From Halosimplex halophilum (GTDB lineage Archaea; Halobacteriota; Halobacteria; Halobacteriales; Haloarculaceae), in contig NZ_ML214297.1 in the NCBI RefSeq assembly GCF_004698125.1, positions 1 through 64,000 of the forward strand: DNA of 64,000 bases, written 5' to 3'. Shown piece by piece: positions 62,676 through 64,000 of this stretch; the stretch's first letter is position 1; every line of letters begins with the position of its first letter. Under the pieces are notes generated by a model, which saw nothing but the letters and a program-made list of their open reading frames with translations, was not told the DNA's origin and did not search any database. A program made the translations under genes and the position numbers.

Positions 62676-63440
62676 ATGAGCGCGTCCGTCGGTCTGGTGG
62701 TCCCCGCCTTCCGTCCCGACGTGGACCGGCTCGCGGCCTACGTCCGCTCGCTCGACGCCGAACTCGCGCCCGAGGCGATCCGGATCGAACTCGACGACGC
62801 CGACGAGCGGGTCGTCGCGGCCCTCGCCGACCTCCCGGCGACCGTCAACGTCTCGCCGTACCGCCGCGGCAAGGGCGCCGCCGTCACCGCCGGGTTCGAG
62901 GCGCTGGAGACCGACGTGCTCGGGTTCGTCGACGCCGACGGCTCCACCGCGCCGGGCGAGTTCGCCGACGTGCTCGCCGCCATCGAGGCCGGCGCGGACG
63001 TGGCCGTCGGCTCCCGGCGCCACCCCGACTCGACGATCACCAGCCACCAGACGTTCGCCCGCCGCTTTCTCGGCGATGGCTTCGCCTGGCTCGCCCGCCG
63101 CATGCTCGACGCCGACCTCTACGACTACCAGTGCGGCGCCAAGGCCATCACCGCCGAGTCGTGGGAGGCCGTCCGGCAGCACCTCTACGAACCGGGGTTC
63201 GCCTGGGACGTGGAGCTGGTCGCGATGGCCGGGGCGCTGGAACTCGACGTGGCCGAGGTACCGCTCACCTGGGAGGACAAGCCGGGCTCGACCGTCTCGC
63301 CGGTCCGCACGTCGCTGCGGCTCGCCCGCGCACTGGTCTCCTCGCGCCACCGCGCGAAACAGATCCGGAACAGCCGCGTCCACAACGCCATCGCGGCGAC
63401 CCGCGAGGACCCGACCGCACTGGTGGACAAACATGACTGA
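62676..63440 (+). CDS. family 2 glycosyltransferase (dolichyl-phosphate glycosyl transferase type)
   Basis: A 254-residue GT2 enzyme. GLVVPAFRP at the N-terminus binds the nucleotide sugar; RRGKGAAVTAGFEAL and the DVLGFVDADGSTAPGEF segment contain the DAD (DXD-type) metal site; the C-terminal RTSLRLARALVSSRHRAKQI is a positively charged end. No membrane helix is visible. It likely transfers a sugar to a dolichol-type phosphate for N-glycosylation. It overlaps the GtrA gene by 8 nt. Confidence 0.88.
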   Translation: MSASVGLVVPAFRPDVDRLAAYVRSLDAELAPEAIRIELDDADERVVAALADLPATVNVSPYRRGKGAAVTAGFEALETDVLGFVDADGSTAPGEFADVLAAIEAGADVAVGSRRHPDSTITSHQTFARRFLGDGFAWLARRMLDADLYDYQCGAKAITAESWEAVRQHLYEPGFAWDVELVAMAGALELDVAEVPLTWEDKPGSTVSPVRTSLRLARALVSSRHRAKQIRNSRVHNAIAATREDPTALVDKHD

Positions 63441-63960
63441 CGGCGAGCGGTCGGCGCGGGCGCGTCTGTCGTCGCTCGTGTCGGGGATCCGGTTCGGCAA
63501 GTTCGTCTCTGTCGGGGTCGTCGGTGCGCTCTGCGACACGGCCGTGCTGGTCTTCCTCTCGGAGGTCCTCAAGGCATCCGCGACGCTGGCCTGGGCGGCC
63601 GGCGTCGAGACGGCGATCCTCGTGATGTTTCTGATCAACGAGAACTGGACGTTCGCCGACCACGGCGAGGGAGACCGGGGGTCGTTCCTCTCGCGGCTCA
63701 AGCGTTCGCACGCCGTCCGCGCCGTCGGCGTGACGACCCAGTTCGTCATCTGGTGGAGCATCTACAACCCGCTGTTCGTCGACCTGTCGTTCGGCGACGT
63801 GGCGGTGCTGTCGAACGCGGCCGGCGTCGTCGGGATCGCGTCGGTGCTCTCGGGACTCGACCTGTGGCTGCTCGTGGCGAAAGGCACCGGCATCGCGGTC
63901 GGCATGCTCGTCAACTACGTCTTCGAGAGCCTGTTCACCTGGCAGGTCCACGAGGCGTGA
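63433..63960 (+). CDS. GtrA family membrane protein
   Basis: A 175-residue protein with four hydrophobic segments typical of GtrA (FGKFVSVGVVGALCDTAVLVFLSEV at about 20-45, AAGVETAILVMFLINENWTFAD at 54-76, VGIASVLSGLDLWLLVAKGTGIAVGMLVNYVFESLFTWQ at the C-terminus). An insert between the second and third segments separates them more than usual. GtrA proteins help move lipid-linked sugars across the membrane; here with the overlapping GT2 gene it likely flips the sugar-lipid donor. Stop at 63960. Confidence 0.88.
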   Translation: MTDGERSARARLSSLVSGIRFGKFVSVGVVGALCDTAVLVFLSEVLKASATLAWAAGVETAILVMFLINENWTFADHGEGDRGSFLSRLKRSHAVRAVGVTTQFVIWWSIYNPLFVDLSFGDVAVLSNAAGVVGIASVLSGLDLWLLVAKGTGIAVGMLVNYVFESLFTWQVHEA

Positions 63961-64000
63961 CCGCGGGACTAATTCACGGACGGCGAACGAATCACAACCC

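Noticed and set aside
60362-63436. Long plus-strand frame opposite the DUF2298 gene
   Set aside because: Arg/Glu-rich low-complexity translation typical of antisense frames; the minus-strand membrane protein is the real gene.

Overview
The window is chromosomal DNA of a halophilic archaeon (class Halobacteria). Evidence: very high G+C with G/C third codon positions, strongly acidic proteins, archaeal-type ribosomal proteins and RNA polymerase subunits, archaeal TATA boxes 24-33 nt upstream of many start codons (leaderless mRNAs), tRNAs without encoded CCA, and a 23S-5S spacer that folds like the haloarchaeal tRNA-like processing element. Gene order around the ribosomal operon resembles Haloarcula relatives, so a Haloarculaceae-like organism is plausible, but the genus cannot be fixed from this window.

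Layout. 0-0.5 kb: end of an rRNA operon (23S 3' end, t-element, 5S, terminator palindrome). 0.7-9.3 kb: housekeeping and small genes (DUF309 protein, thioesterase, HtrA-type protease, tRNA-Leu(CAA), flavin-binding protein, GAF histidine kinase, pelota, zinc-finger microprotein, folD). 9.3-10.3 kb: a candidate structured ncRNA, an amphi-Trp protein and a PadR regulator behind stacked inverted repeats. 10.6-21.9 kb: transporters (AI-2E family, MgtC/DUF4010, ZIP), class III aminotransferase, CYTH protein, SAM synthetase, ThiI, a secreted HExxH protein. 22-26.4 kb: tRNA-Ser(UGA) with a displaced copy of its 3' end, an Mqo-like oxidoreductase and regulators. 26.5-32.1 kb: an electron-transfer cassette: Bat-type regulator, Sulfolobus-type zinc ferredoxin, and FixA-FixB-FixC with FixX fused to FixC.

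32.3-50 kb is one long minus-strand informational/isoprenoid block, read from 50 kb downwards: tRNA-Ser(GCU), S13, S4, S11, RNA polymerase D, tRNA-Leu(CAG), L18e, L13, S9, RpoN, RpoK, enolase, S2, then an accessory block (TetR with two matching operators, a membrane protein, a sulfite-oxidase-like enzyme, DUF5518), then mevalonate kinase, isopentenyl phosphate kinase, an acidic-repeat membrane protein, RNase J, GGPP synthase and glutamyl-tRNA synthetase. Mevalonate kinase, IPK, type 2 IPP isomerase (51.5 kb) and GGPP synthase together supply archaeal lipid precursors.

50-64 kb: Nudix hydrolase, a cloverleaf-like palindromic element, IPP isomerase, MoaA, a zinc-finger/HTH protein, a linked proteasome beta-alpha pair, an AT-rich island (56.6-57.84 kb) whose edge lies inside a PKD-domain surface-protein gene, an Mrp/NBP35 ATPase, and a glycosylation/membrane set (DUF2298, GT2, GtrA). 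No CRISPR array, complete insertion sequence or replication origin was recognised. The most unusual items are the zinc-ferredoxin/ETF cassette, the chimeric AT-rich locus, the 51.2 kb folded element, the 9.5 kb ncRNA candidate and the matched TetR operators.
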